A DNA stretch of 64,000 nucleotides. Origin: Diabrotica undecimpunctata (Eukaryota; Arthropoda; Insecta; Coleoptera; Chrysomelidae). Below are positions 51,069 to 61,822 of the stretch, one piece after another. The stretch lies in contig NC_092808.1 in assembly GCF_040954645.1 (NCBI RefSeq), positions 83,143,889 to 83,207,888 on the forward strand, in the 5' to 3' direction. The notes under the pieces were generated by a model. The model did no database searches. It had not been told where the DNA came from and saw only the letters and a list, made by a program, of their open reading frames with translations. The translations under genes were made by a program, and so were the position numbers. The number at the start of each line of letters is the position of its first letter. Positions within the stretch are counted from its first letter, which is position 1.

Positions 51069-53771
51069 TTATTCGTTTGGGACCCTATATCCGGCTATTT
51101 GCTGTTTAGGTCTTCTGTGTACCGTCCTGGTGTTTGCGTTGTAGTTAGTCAGCTCTCTTAACATGCTACTTGGGTGGGTGTTTAGTCCGTTGAAAAGTTC
51201 GTATGCCTTTTTGTCCATTGTGTGAAGAATCCTTGTTTGTCCTGAGTCTCTGTATAAATCTCTCAGAGGTACATATCTTGGTAGATTCAGGGCGTCTCTT
51301 ATTAATTGGTTTTGCGCTGTTTGTATTTTCTTCCTGTTAGTTTTACAGGTGTGTCCCCACGCGGCGGAGGCATACGAGAGGACTGGTAGGATAATGCTAT
51401 TCGCCATCCTGATTTTGGTTTTGAACCTTAACTTGCTTCTTCTACCAATAAGCGATGAGAGCTGACTTTTCAGCGCTTTGGCTCTATACGTTGGCTGATT
51501 AATATGCTGCGTAAAAGTGAGTTTTTTGTCTAATAACACTCCTAGGTATTTGGCCTCGTTTGTCCATTGTACTGGGGTGTTTCCAATCGTTAATTCTTGG
51601 TTCGGTACACTTTTTCTGTGACTAAACATTACAGCCTGTGTTTTGTCTGGGTTTATGGCTATTTTCCATTTGGTGCACCATCTTTCGAATCTGTTAAGTG
51701 CTCTCTGCAGATGATTAGCTGCATGATTTGGATTTCTCCAGGTAACAGCTATTGCCGTGTCGTCAGCGTAAAGACTCAACAGGGATCCTGGTTCTTTTGG
51801 CGTGTCGGCCGTATAGATGGTGTACAGGTAAGGCGACAAAACAGCTCCCTGAGGCACACCCGCCTCCAGGGTCCCGACCTCGGACAGGGTTGCCCCTGTC
51901 CGAACTCTGAACCTTTTGTTGGCTAAGTATGATCCAAGGAGGCATGTCATCGCCTCGCTGTATCCCATGGTGTTCATTTTATATATGAGTCCATCATGCC
52001 AGACCCTGTCAAATGCTTTACTGACGTCCAGAAATGCTGTTGCCGTGTACATTTTTTCGTTATATCCTTTAGTTGCGAATTCGGTGAAACGTAGAACTTG
52101 TAGTTCGCATAAATGTTCGCTTCTGAATCCAAATTGCGCTTCTGGTATGGTGCCTAGTGCTTCCGATTCTTCGTTTAGTCTTTTCAATATAACTCTTTCC
52201 GCTATCTTGCTTATTGATGATAATAAGCTGATAGGTCTATAATTTTGCGGAAAAGTGCCATCTTTCCCTGGTTTTTTGATCATGATTATTTGTGCCTCCT
52301 TCCATCTGTCTGGAAAATATCTTAGTTTGAGCATGTTGTTTACTATGTTCGTTATGTAGACAATAGCTTTGTTGGGTAGGTTTTTTAGTGCCCTGTTTGT
52401 GATGTTGTCAGGTCCTGGGGCTTTTTTGGCGTTTGATAGTTTTATTAGCTCTTTAATTTCATCAGGAGATGTATGAGTTATTCCTATTCTACCCTTTCTT
52501 CTCTTTAATCTTCTAGCTGTTCTTTCTACCTCTTCTTCGAAGTCTATGTCTTCATTGGGATTTTCGTTGTTTCTGCATGCCCTTTCTAGTTCGTCCTTTA
52601 GGACTTCAGCTTTATCTCTCTCCGTATGAACAATCCCGTTTTCTCCGTGTAAGGGAGGTATGGGTTTTTTGTCCTGTCGGAGTATTTTCGATAATTTCCA
52701 GAAGGCGGATTTGTTTGGGTCTAATTCTTGGATATAGTTGTCCCAGTTTTCGCTTCTATGTTCTCGTAGTTGTCTTTTAACTTCCCTATCTAGCTCATTT
52801 GCAATCCTTTTATCTTCTAGAGTTCTAGTGCGATAGGCTCTTCTTCTTTTCCTGTTTTTTTCTTTTATTAAGTTTTGTAGTTCGTGACTTATATCTCCGA
52901 ATCTTCCTTTTTGTCTAGTAATTGTTTCGGTTTTTGAGCTGGCATCGATAGCATTATTTACAGTTGTTTCTAGTTTGGTTACACTGTCTTCTAGTTCCGT
53001 TATGTTGTTTATTGTTGGGATGTTACCGATGTTCTCGCTAAAAATCCTTCTGAAGTTTGGCCAGCTTGTTTTCTTCTTTTGGTGGGGCTGCAAATAGTTT
53101 AATTCTATTGCACCCAGGGTCAGGACGATTAAGTTGTGCGTCGAATCGCCTTCATTTAGAGAGTGTATCTCGTGTTGTTGACCCACGTTGTGTAGGATTG
53201 CAATGTCTAGATGTGTAGGGAGTTGTCCGTGAAAACAGGTCGGTCCTGTTGGTCCGGTCACGTAGGTATTTGGTCTATTTTCGAGATGGCCGCAAAGTCG
53301 TCTCCCGTTGTTATTGGTTGCTCTGTCGAACCATAAGGGAGATCTCGCATTAAGGTCTCCTATAATTACTGTGGGCTCTTCTGTGTCGAGGATTAGGCTC
53401 AAATCTTCATCGAATATCAAATCGTTAGGTCTGACATAAGCTGACACTATTTTTAGTGTTTCGTTGTTGGCCTTTAATCTGACTAGCGTGGCTTCCATTG
53501 TCACCAGTCCATCTGGTGCTGGTATATGTTCGTGTTCTAAGCCTTTTTTAACTAGTACGGCTGTTCCTCCTGATCTTACTCTGTGGTCAGTTCTGTAGAT
53601 ATCGTAGCCTGGAAATTTGGTTTTCTTCCTTTCCACTAATTTGGTTTCTTGAAGGGCTACGATATCGAGCTCTAATCTGTTGATCATCTCATCCAAAAGG
53701 TTGAGTTTTTTGAAAATTCCACCGGAATTCCAGGACCCTATGCGTAGATCCTCCGTACAGTTCGCTAGCAT
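51069..53771 (-). CDS. Jockey-type endonuclease-reverse transcriptase (ORF2), intact frame
   Basis: 900 codons without interruption; starts at ATG 53771. The endonuclease covers residues about 8-220: IGSWNSGGIF, IVALQETKL (E42), IIGDLNARSPLW (D139), LPTHLDIAI (D189). The last catalytic triplet, usually S-D-H, reads S-T-H at 210-212 (DSTHNLIVL). RT covers about 485-745: AQIIMIKKPGKDGTFPQNYR, AFLDVSKAFDRVW (motif A, D582), LEAGVPQGAVLSPYL (motif B, 638-647) and LSLYADDTAIAV (YADD 668-671), then EAKYLGVLLDKKLTF. A C-terminal part follows (NQLIRDALNLPRYVPLRDLY). It would nick DNA and copy the element RNA in the nucleus. The Asp-to-Thr change may cripple nicking. Confidence 0.9.
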   Translation of the reverse strand: MLANCTEDLRIGSWNSGGIFKKLNLLDEMINRLELDIVALQETKLVERKKTKFPGYDIYRTDHRVRSGGTAVLVKKGLEHEHIPAPDGLVTMEATLVRLKANNETLKIVSAYVRPNDLIFDEDLSLILDTEEPTVIIGDLNARSPLWFDRATNNNGRRLCGHLENRPNTYVTGPTGPTCFHGQLPTHLDIAILHNVGQQHEIHSLNEGDSTHNLIVLTLGAIELNYLQPHQKKKTSWPNFRRIFSENIGNIPTINNITELEDSVTKLETTVNNAIDASSKTETITRQKGRFGDISHELQNLIKEKNRKRRRAYRTRTLEDKRIANELDREVKRQLREHRSENWDNYIQELDPNKSAFWKLSKILRQDKKPIPPLHGENGIVHTERDKAEVLKDELERACRNNENPNEDIDFEEEVERTARRLKRRKGRIGITHTSPDEIKELIKLSNAKKAPGPDNITNRALKNLPNKAIVYITNIVNNMLKLRYFPDRWKEAQIIMIKKPGKDGTFPQNYRPISLLSSISKIAERVILKRLNEESEALGTIPEAQFGFRSEHLCELQVLRFTEFATKGYNEKMYTATAFLDVSKAFDRVWHDGLIYKMNTMGYSEAMTCLLGSYLANKRFRVRTGATLSEVGTLEAGVPQGAVLSPYLYTIYTADTPKEPGSLLSLYADDTAIAVTWRNPNHAANHLQRALNRFERWCTKWKIAINPDKTQAVMFSHRKSVPNQELTIGNTPVQWTNEAKYLGVLLDKKLTFTQHINQPTYRAKALKSQLSSLIGRRSKLRFKTKIRMANSIILPVLSYASAAWGHTCKTNRKKIQTAQNQLIRDALNLPRYVPLRDLYRDSGQTRILHTMDKKAYELFNGLNTHPSSMLRELTNYNANTRTVHRRPKQQIAGYRVPNE

Positions 53772-55945
53772 TGTCGATTTATTTCTCCGAATGCAGTCAT
53801 CATTTTAGTTGCCCTGTCCATCATGGACATCATCTCCATCATCTTCTTATTGTACTCAGTGTGAAATGAGGCAATAAGGGTGGCAGCGTCTTGCATTGTA
53901 GGAGCTGCTTCTTCTGAGGTTGTTTTGGTGGCTTCTGCATAGCTGAAGCCCGTGGATGTTGAAGCTGGTTAGATCGGTTTGCTCGCCGGTTTTACGGGGG
54001 CAGGGGTCTTCTTCTTGGGAGCTTTTGAGCATCTTCTGTAGTTGGCCGTATGCGCTTGGTCGCAGTTGGCACATTTAGGGGCTGTTTCCTTACTCTTTTC
54101 GCAGTCGTTGCTTAAATGGTTTTCGCCACACTTCACACATCTGGAGACGCAGTGGCAAGCCTTAGAACTGTAGTAATATCCCTGGCAGTTAAAGCACTGT
54201 AGGGCGTCCTTCGTTATTTTGAATTCGTCTTCGAAACGAACTCTCATGTAGCACAAATTTGTAATCTTCCTTATTTTTTGTACGTCATCCTCTTTGAGAG
54301 TGATCATGAAGAAAGGCAGTATTTGTTTACCTTCTTTTTTTGAAAACATATTGCTGACTCTTGTTACGTCAACATCTTTTTGTCTTAATTCATTAAGAAT
54401 TAATGCTGTATTTGTGCTTGCGGATAGCCCTTTTAATATTACCCTCTTTAATTTTTCACTGTCTATTGGGTAGGCAATATACTCTACCTTCGGTGTGTGC
54501 TCTTCTAGGATTTTGACTACTCCTAGGTAGTCTTCTCTGGATTTCGTATTAATTACGATTGATCTGCCAGATCTGGCAAACTTGTTGTCGGAGAATATAC
54601 CTGATTTCGCCGCTTTTTGCAGGATAGCTTAATGTTCTGCGACCGTCTTTAAGATGATCGCAGGAGGTTTAGGTCTTCTGACGTTAACCTCTGCAGGTAT
54701 TTGAGGGGCTACGTCGGTTTCTTTATCAACTTGGGATTCTTTCTGTGTCTCCAAGTTTTTTTGGGCTTTCTTTTGCTCACTTCTTTTTTGTGTTTCTTTT
54801 GCGGCTTTAGTGAGCGCTTCGTCGTTCCTTTCTAGAATCTTTTGAGTTTGTCTTTCAACAACACTCAAAGATTTTTTAGGTTTCTCGCTACTGTTTGCTG
54901 ATTTCTCAGTAGCGGTGCCTTTTTGTATTTTTTCTTTCTTTTGGAATTTTGTCCATCCTGCTTCGTTTTTCTCCGTTGGTTCTTTTGGCTTTACTGCGCC
55001 TCCAGACGCAGAGGGCGTGGTTTTCCATTCGATGCCGGTGGTGTGCCAGTCTTCTTCTGCTTCAATTTCTATACCGTCATCACTAGGTATGATGGGTATG
55101 ACTTCTTTGTTTGTTGCTTTTTTAGAATTCGATTTTTTCGTCGAATTCGACTTGACGGGTTTTTCTTTTGGTGGTGGTGGTTCCTGGATGATATCTGCAT
55201 TCTCTCTTTGGAGTTTTGCCTCGTTTCTTTGCTGAGTTAATGCATCCATTAACTCTAGGATCTTATCGGTTAGTCTTTTGACTTCCCGATCTTTTTCTTG
55301 GTTTTTACTTCTTAACTCATTTAATTGAGTAAGAAGTTTTTCTTCTCTGGCTCTCATTTCCTTCTTCATTTCTTTCATTTGTTCGGTCAGTGCATTGACT
55401 GACCTACTTAATTCGTTAGCCCTTTCTATGGCTTCCATTTCCTTGGCCTTTTTTCGTTCTTCTTCGTCTTCGTCGAATTCAGGGGCACGCTGTCTTTTTA
55501 GTTGTTTCGATGGAGCTTCCATCTCAACGTTGTTTTCATCCTGTGGGGGCGGGGCTTCGGCGTTTAATGCTACGTCCGACTGGGCGTTCAGAAGTTCGTC
55601 CGACTGGGCGTTCAGAGGTTCGTCCGACTCGGCGTTCAGTGCTTCGTCGGTGTTGGCATCTGCGGATAACGATATTGTGTCATCTGTATCGTCTTCACTG
55701 ATTTTTTCATCCTCGGACTCGGGTGAATAGGAGTCGTCGTCGGATGATGATGGGAGATTATCCATTGGGTTGTTTAGATTCGCGGTAAAATTATTATAAA
55801 TTTCTATGGCTGTAGCTACTGAGGAGGTGGATGACTGGGGCCTGTCATCTTCTTCTACTTCGCGTGTAGTCACCTGCGTGACAAAACTATTTTGGGGGGG
55901 GGGTAAATCACTTATTTTGCTGTAAGGCGGTGCACATAAGTTCAA
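53765..55945 (-). pseudogene. Jockey-type gag (ORF1) with two in-frame stops
   Basis: One frame runs from ATG 55945 to TAG 53765-53767 (726 codons plus stop), broken only by TAA at 54629-54631 and TAA at 53969-53971. The N-terminal part is acidic with a repeat (SDEPLNAQ-like units, near residues 104-130). A charged coiled-coil-like stretch covers about 165-250. After the first stop come a PRE_C2HC-like region (NTKSREDYLGVVKILEEHTP) and knuckles CFNCQGYYYSSKAC (Tyr where His is usual), CVKCGENHLSNDC and CANCDQAHTANYRRC. After the second stop, ASTSTGFSYAEATKTTSEEA to GEINRQC completes it. The gag binds element RNA. The stop TAG overlaps the ORF2 start as ATGCTAG. Confidence 0.8.
55560..55646. 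repeat. 24-bp tandem repeat within ORF1
   Basis: Units starting at 55575, 55599 and 55623 (tccgactgggcgttcagaag and variants) are 24 bp apart, with a partial unit before. In protein they give repeated S-D-E-x-L-N-A-Q peptides on the minus strand. Confidence 0.8.
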
Positions 55946-56460
55946 GAGACTAAATGGAGTTTGCTACTCAGAAGACTCTGTTTTTGTCTTCCCGCCAAGC
56001 CGCTGCCTGACGGTTTTCCTGGGTGTCGTCCCAGCAACCTCTCGGTAGTTCTCTCCCTGATTTCTCAGGGAGGGATCCTCTTGATGTTTCTCTCACCTCA
56101 GAGGCAGGGGCCGTTTCTGTCCGACTTAGATTCAAAAAACTAAGCCTTACAGTGTCATACCTGTCGACCCACTGAGGTGAACCCGTATATTCGCAGACGC
56201 GAAGCTATTGAAAGCCTCCTACGAGGAGTCTATAAAGGCAACCCCTCGAGGTTTAACTTAATAACAACCTCGCATCCGCTTTTCGCTAATATGTAAAACA
56301 AATGCCTATGCCACACTCGGTGTCTTACCCACCGGGAGCTAAAAAGCTCCATTGACAATAGGTCAGTTGTCCCCACCTAAGCACACTTCGCTGACTCGCG
56401 TCCGTCTTGTTCGACTGCTAGAGCCGAACTCCTGAAGACTAACAAGCCATGTCAAGAGTC
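55946..56460 (-). other. 5' leader of the Jockey-type LINE
   Basis: GC-richer, no coding pattern. LINE promoters are internal, so the promoter is expected here (family knowledge); no specific element was identified. Confidence 0.45.
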
Positions 56461-56960
56461 AAGAAGTGAGTTTGTAGCCAGTGATTCTGACCAATACTAT
56501 TCATAAAAAAGTGACGAAAACGTTAAAAAATAAATTACAATACCCATAGTGACACTGATCTATCTGAAACTGAGGGTGTTATTGGTAATGCGAGCAATGA
56601 ACAGTGGAGTGAACTTACATAGTCCAACCAAAAAAAAATTATTTAATAAAAATAATAATAATAATAAAAATGATCAATAGTTTTTACAAAATAATAATGT
56701 AATAAGAAGTAGTAGTTACAAAGAAAATAATAACGGAAAAAAACGAAAGTTTTGGGACTAGTACATATGGTCTCGGTTCAAACGTATTTGTCAAATAATA
56801 GAATATATAAAAATGAAATGTGTTTCTTTTTGACTAGAAATTGATTCCAGATTTTGTTAAGGTTTGTCATTTTGGGGAAAATATTGAAGGGGACAGATTA
56901 TGCAAGATTCAGCCACTACTTTTTTTTAATACAAGAGAATTTTCAACATACCAGAACACC
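56461..56960. other. Unassigned; short coding-like stretch
   Basis: At 56470-56620 a plus-strand frame reads VASDSDQYYS and TDLSETEGVIGNASNEQW with stops, perhaps a decayed transposase leader. An AAT-type low-complexity run is at about 56640-56672. Nothing more was recognised. Confidence 0.3.
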
Positions 56961-56972
56961 TGAAGAAAACTT

Positions 56973-57613
56973 CTTCTTCTTCTTCTTAGCCTTCTGTCGT
57001 CCATGTTTGGACATATGTCTCTCCCAACTTCTTCCATCGGTCTCTATCCTGAGCAACATATTTCCAATTTGTTCCGGCTATTCTTTTAATATCTCAACCC
57101 ATCTCATCTGTGGTCTTCCTCTTGGTCGTTTACTTTCGTAAGGTCTCCAATGTTGTATTGTAGTATTCCAACGTTGGTCTTTTTGTCTAGCAGTGTGGCC
57201 CGCGAAGCTCCCTTTAAGTTTGGCAATTTTTGTTGCTATGTCCTTGACTTTTGTTTTGGATCTTACCCAGTCGTTCCTCTTTTTATCTGACAGTCGTATA
57301 CCTAACACTGCTCTTTCCATTGTTCTTTCTGTTGTGGCTAGTTTATTCATGTTTGCCCTGGTTAGGGTCCAGGTTTGATATCCATATGTCATGATATGAA
57401 GGATGCATTGGTTGAACACTTTGCGGTTCTTAAGTATCCAACTAGTCTTGCTCTTCTAGTAATTTCCGCAGTTTGGTTCTCTTTGTCAAGTCTCAGGATT
57501 TGGCCTAGGTAAATATATTCCTGGATTTGTTCTGTCTCACTGCCATTTATAGTTATACGTCTGGGGTCATCTGTGTTTGTCATTATTTTTGTTTTTTTTA
57601 TATTTATTTTTTA
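56973..57613 (-). mobile_element. 5'-truncated RTE-like LINE 3' fragment
   Basis: Flanked by a perfect 12-bp duplication, tgaagaaaactt, at 56961-56972 and 57614-57625. The minus strand reads EYIYLGQILRLDKENQTAEI and RRARLVGYLRTAKC (57389-57583), then in the next frame MTYGYQTWTLTRANMNKLAT and RTMERAVLGIRLSDKKRND (57078-57419). The tail is (GAA)n in minus sense (56973-56987). Not functional. Confidence 0.8.
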
Positions 57614-57625
57614 TGAAGAAAACTT

Positions 57626-58429
57626 GGTAATTGTTAAGTCAATGGCAGACTAAATTTTAAATAATATATCCCAGAAAAATCACATTACTATTATATTACA
57701 CTTTTTAAACTTTGTAATCAAAGTTATACAGATAAAATTAAAAGAAGTGTGAATACTGCTACGAAAAAATTTCAGTTGTTTCTGGTAGAACAGTAGTCAA
57801 AAGTAAATCCAAGAAAGTCAGCACTTTTTGTAACACATGTCCAAAATAACCATTTTTATATTTTAAGTATTTTGAAAATGTTCATAATTCGAATAAATAA
57901 ATATTATTTTAAAATAAACTATAGTTTTTTGTCCACCCACATGGATAGATATTGATTTTGTATTTCACTGAGAAAATATGATGTTCACTCACTAGGGTGG
58001 ACAAGTTTTAAAGTAGTAATATTTTACTTGCCCCACGAGAAACCGAATGGTGCTTGTAAGATTGTTATTGAAACATATGGCTATGGCTCTCCTAAAAATT
58101 TCACAAAATTTTGTCTTGGCACTAGCAAGGGGTACTTTTGTCCACCCAATTGGGTTTACGTGGCATTTAATCCGTTACATTTTGGAATAAATTTCTTCTT
58201 ATTGTCTTCTTTAGCATATTCTATAGTAAGAATATCGTGAAGTTAAATAATTGTGTTTATGTCTAATATAGCAGATTTTCTGAATTACTGACATTAAATA
58301 TCATCACTGCTATTTTAAGTTTTTTTGCAATAAAAAAGCCACATCTATATTCATGTTTGTTCTTACTACCCGACCAAAAAACTACAATATTTTACATTTC
58401 AATACTTTCTTTCCTGTCCACCTCATTTC
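57626..58429. other. Unassigned sequence with repeated TGTCCACC words
   Basis: tgtccacc occurs at 57930, 58139 and 58415 and in reverse complement at 57995-58003. It could be the subterminal part of an unidentified DNA element. No gene recognised. Confidence 0.35.
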
Positions 58430-60102
58430 TTGTATTACAGTTATCTTCGCCTTCACGTGCCGCATCAGAGTCATCCGACGTTGGCGAAGGCTTCTCGATC
58501 TTCTGTTACATGAAGTAATTGTCCTGCATTTGATGTCTGAGTTAATTCACGAATGTTTTTTACCAAAAAAATCTGTTTTCTTTCTCTACCAATGCGGCCT
58601 TCTATTTTGACTTTAAGGATCAGTTGTAATATTCTCTATCAATTTTCCTTTAGTATATGTCCCAGAGATGACATTTTCAGGTGTTTAACAGTCTTTAGCA
58701 ATTTTCTATCTTTGTCGACTCTCCTTCAACCGTCGACTCCTTCCGGAGTCTCTCGACTCCGTTTAAGGTATCTTCAGCATCCGTCTATGAATCTACATTT
58801 CCAATGATTTATTTCTGTTTATTCTTAATACTTTTAGGATCCACACTTCTGCTCCATACAAAAGTATATACCAAATATAGCACTTAACCATTCGTTGTCT
58901 TAGTTCTAAACTAAGATGATTATTGCAAATAAATGTTTTCTATTTTTAAAACACTAGTTTTAGTATTTGCTATTCTCCGTTTTATTTCTTTATCTGGATC
59001 TATTTGGTCCATTATAACAGTTCCCAAATATATAATTTTGTGAACTTTTTCAACTTGAACTCTATTTAATTGAAGGTCTGCATCTGGATGTGAGTTGCAA
59101 CTAAATACCAAACATTTGGTTTTGTTTGAGTTTATTTTAATGCCCATTTCTTCTCCTACTTACTACGATTAAGCAGAATTTGCAGACCTTCAATATTACC
59201 TGTCAGAATTACTGTATCATCCGCGCATCCAATTACATTAAGTGGTTACACATTGATTTTGATTCCACATGGCTGTCTCTCAAGTGCTTTTTAAATAAAT
59301 AGTCCGAGTGTACATTAAAAATCTTGGGGACAAAATGAAACCTTGCCTTACTCATCATAGTATGGAGATTTCGTCGGTGTAATTGTCTCCAATTTTTACG
59401 ATAGCAGTTTGATTCTAGTACAGATTTTTAATGACACGAATATCTTTGTCATCTATTCCTATACTTTTTAGCATCTGCATTAATTTTACATGCTGTACTT
59501 TATTGAATGCCTTTTTGACAACAAAGCATGACAATCCACCTTTTCTTTGATCACAGCATTTTTGTAATAGAATATTTAGCGCAAAATGCCTCCTTAGTTT
59601 CCATAGCATTTCTAAGACCCAATTTTGGTATCTAAGAGATCTTCTTTGCATTTGAGTCTAGTTCTGTTGTAGAGTATTCTTAGGAAAATCTTAATGTGGA
59701 TAATTAGGCTATCTAATTGATATTCTGATCATTTTCTAGCATTGTATTTTTAGGTATTGTAACAAAGATGGACTTAAGGTCACTGGTATGAGTATTATAT
59801 CGTATATTGGATTAAAAAGTTTTACTGGTGTCTTTATGTTATCTTTATCTATTAGCTTCAGCAACTTAGTTGACGTATCATCTGGACCACGAGCTTTTCT
59901 AATTTTAATATTTTTTAAAAAGTGATCTACCTCTAAATTTATAATTTCTGGGCCATCAGTACAATTTTGGTAGGATTCGGTAATATTACTTCTGTCATTT
60001 TCAAATAAATCTGATATATACAGTTGCCATTCTCTCCTTATTTCATTCTTATTTACAATAATTTTGTTGTTACTGTCAACTATGGTTTGTTTTTTAACCA
60101 GG
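58430..60102 (-). pseudogene. RTE-like LINE remnant (RT to 3' end)
   Basis: Minus-strand words are NEIRREWQLYISDLFEND and ARGPDDTSTKLLKLIDKDNI (59870-60080), LNILLQKCCDQRKGG and KAFNKVQHVKLMQMLKSIGI (59450-59600, motif A region), VRQGFILSP (motif B, about 59335), TNSNKTKCLVFSCNS-like thumb with VHKIIYLGTVIMDQIDPDKE (58920-59147). The 3' end near 58440-58500 reads EAFANV-like. Many breaks. It belongs to the group at 42.2-45.6 kb. Confidence 0.65.
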
Positions 60103-60424
60103 AGGGTAATTTAAATTTACCGCGCCGTAATGCTTGTTTGTCATTGGTCCAACCGCAGGCAAGTTTACTCCACTAAATTATGACATTTTGACAGTAATGA
60201 CATTTATGAAATTTTAAAATTCAAAATTGGATTAAAAGTTGATTTTTTTTGCAAATTCGGAGATATGAATGTAATTTTTCGATTTCCTCAATAAAATTTT
60301 GAATCTAAGTAATCCAACCGATGGAGATTGAGTGTTTTCATTTTCAATCAAGTAATTGAAATTAAAATAAAGCTATTTAGTTCTTGAACAATATAGTTAA
60401 GTTAATAGTGAGTAAGAAAATCTT
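60103..60424. other. Unassigned sequence
   Basis: GC-richer start (60115-60160), then AT-rich. It may be the 5' leader of the gag element that resumes at 61760. Nothing recognised. Confidence 0.3.
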
Positions 60425-61704
60425 GGACTGGACGGAACAGGTGCAAGGACTACAGACTGATTAACTTGATAAGTGATTTACTTAAAATATTTCTTCGCAT
60501 ACTCCACACAAGAATGTTCAGAAAACTAGAAGAGCTGAGCGGCGAGACACAATTTGGTTTCAAGAAGGGACTCGGGACGCGCGAAGCATCATTCTGCTTG
60601 AATACCCTGGTACAAAACTGTATGGACCAACGAAAAGATATAGTCATCACATTCCTCGACTACGAAAAAGCTTTTGACACCGTAAAACACGATGAAATAA
60701 TAAAAATGCTACACAATGCTGATATTGATGAGAAAGATATAAGAGTTATCCAGAATCTCTATTGGAATCAAAAGGCACGTGTGAGGCTGAACAAATCAAC
60801 AAACACAGAGGAATTCGAAATTTTACGAGGGGTGCGACAGGGGTATATTTTGTCTCCTATGCTGTTCAACCTCTATGTGGATAATGTTTTTGCAGAGGCA
60901 CTTGAAGGCACTGATTGTGGTATAAAGGTCAACGGGTACCCGATAAATAACATTCGTTACGCTGACGACACCGCAATAATCACAGATAACGAACATGATA
61001 TGCAGTTGATACTAAATAAAATAAACACCACAGGAAAAACATATGGCCTGAAGATAAATGCTGGAAAAACAAAATGCATGACAATAAGAAAGGGCGCATT
61101 TTTCAGAGTACAACTGCACGTAGATAATGCTCCAATCGAGCAAGTGAAAACATTCAAATACTCGGGAATGATGGTGAATGACCAATTGGATCCTTAACAA
61201 GAAATAAAATGCCGTACCGAACAAGCAAGACAAGCTTTTCTTAAATTTAAACCGCTACTTTGTAACCGCAATCTTTCCTTCAATCTCCGTTACAGAATGG
61301 TTAAGTGCTATGTATGGTCCATATTGTTATACGGCATGGAGACATGGACGTTGAAAATATCTTCCATTAACAAGTTGGAAGCCTTCGAAATGTGGACCTT
61401 GCGAAGAATGTTCCGCATACCATGGACAGATAGGGTGAGAAACGAGGAAGTCCTAAGAAGAGCAAATACTGAGAGAGAATTGCTCAGCTTGATCAAGGCA
61501 CGAAAGATTGGATACCTGGGCCATATCCTGAGAGGGGAAAAATACGCAATCCCTCAACTAATTATCCAAGGAAAGATTAAGGGCAAGAGAGGAGTAGGTC
61601 GCAAACAAATGTCGTGGCTGCGAAATATAAAGAACTGGACAGGCGTAACTAACACTGGCGAACTTTTGCATGCCGCAAAAGACAGACGTCTGACCTTAAG
61701 ATAA
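60425..61704 (+). pseudogene. RTE-like reverse transcriptase, C-terminal two thirds, one in-frame stop
   Basis: The frame is open from the truncation point (GRNRCKDYRLINLISDLLKI) to TAA at 61702-61704 and contains one internal TAA at 61195-61197. Blocks are ETQFGFKKGLGTREASF, IVITFLDYEKAFDTVKH (motif A), ILRGVRQGYILSPMLFNLY (motif B), IRYADDTAIITDN (YADD) and VKTFKYSGMMVNDQLDP. Past the stop come QEIKCRTEQARQAFLKF, LEAFEMWTLRRMFRIPW and RKQMSWLRNIKNWTG. The endonuclease is missing by 5' truncation, so there is no start codon of its own. Confidence 0.8.
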
Positions 61705-61748
61705 TTCGCCAACGCACTATAGGTGCACGGCACCATAAGAAGAAGAAG
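60425..61748 (+). mobile_element. 5'-truncated RTE-like LINE with (GAA)n tail
   Basis: The 11-bp word aagaaaatctt flanks the unit at 60414-60424 and 61749-61759 (the right copy merges with the tail). The tail is agaagaagaagaa (61738-61750). The coding frame is almost intact, making this a comparatively young insertion. Confidence 0.75.
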
Positions 61749-61822
61749 AAGAAAATCTTACGGACTTTAGTGTAAGTTTTTTTTTTACATTAAATTACAT
61801 AAGTAGCAGTAGATCGTAAGGC

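Larger units (their letters stand above)
50100..56460 (-). mobile_element. Jockey-type LINE, essentially full-length
   Basis: On the minus strand there is a 5' leader (56460-55946), ORF1/gag (55945-53765), ORF2/EN-RT (53771-51069) and a GC-rich 3' UTR down to about 50100. Base composition is clearly richer in G+C than the neighbouring elements. ORF2 is completely open. The element ends were set by composition and could be off by tens of bases; a target-site duplication was not identified. Confidence 0.75.

Noticed and set aside
54915..55240. Two plus-strand ORFs of about 105 codons opposite the gag
   Set aside because: Shadows of the Jockey-type ORF1, with Phe/Ser-rich translations mirroring its Lys/Glu codons.
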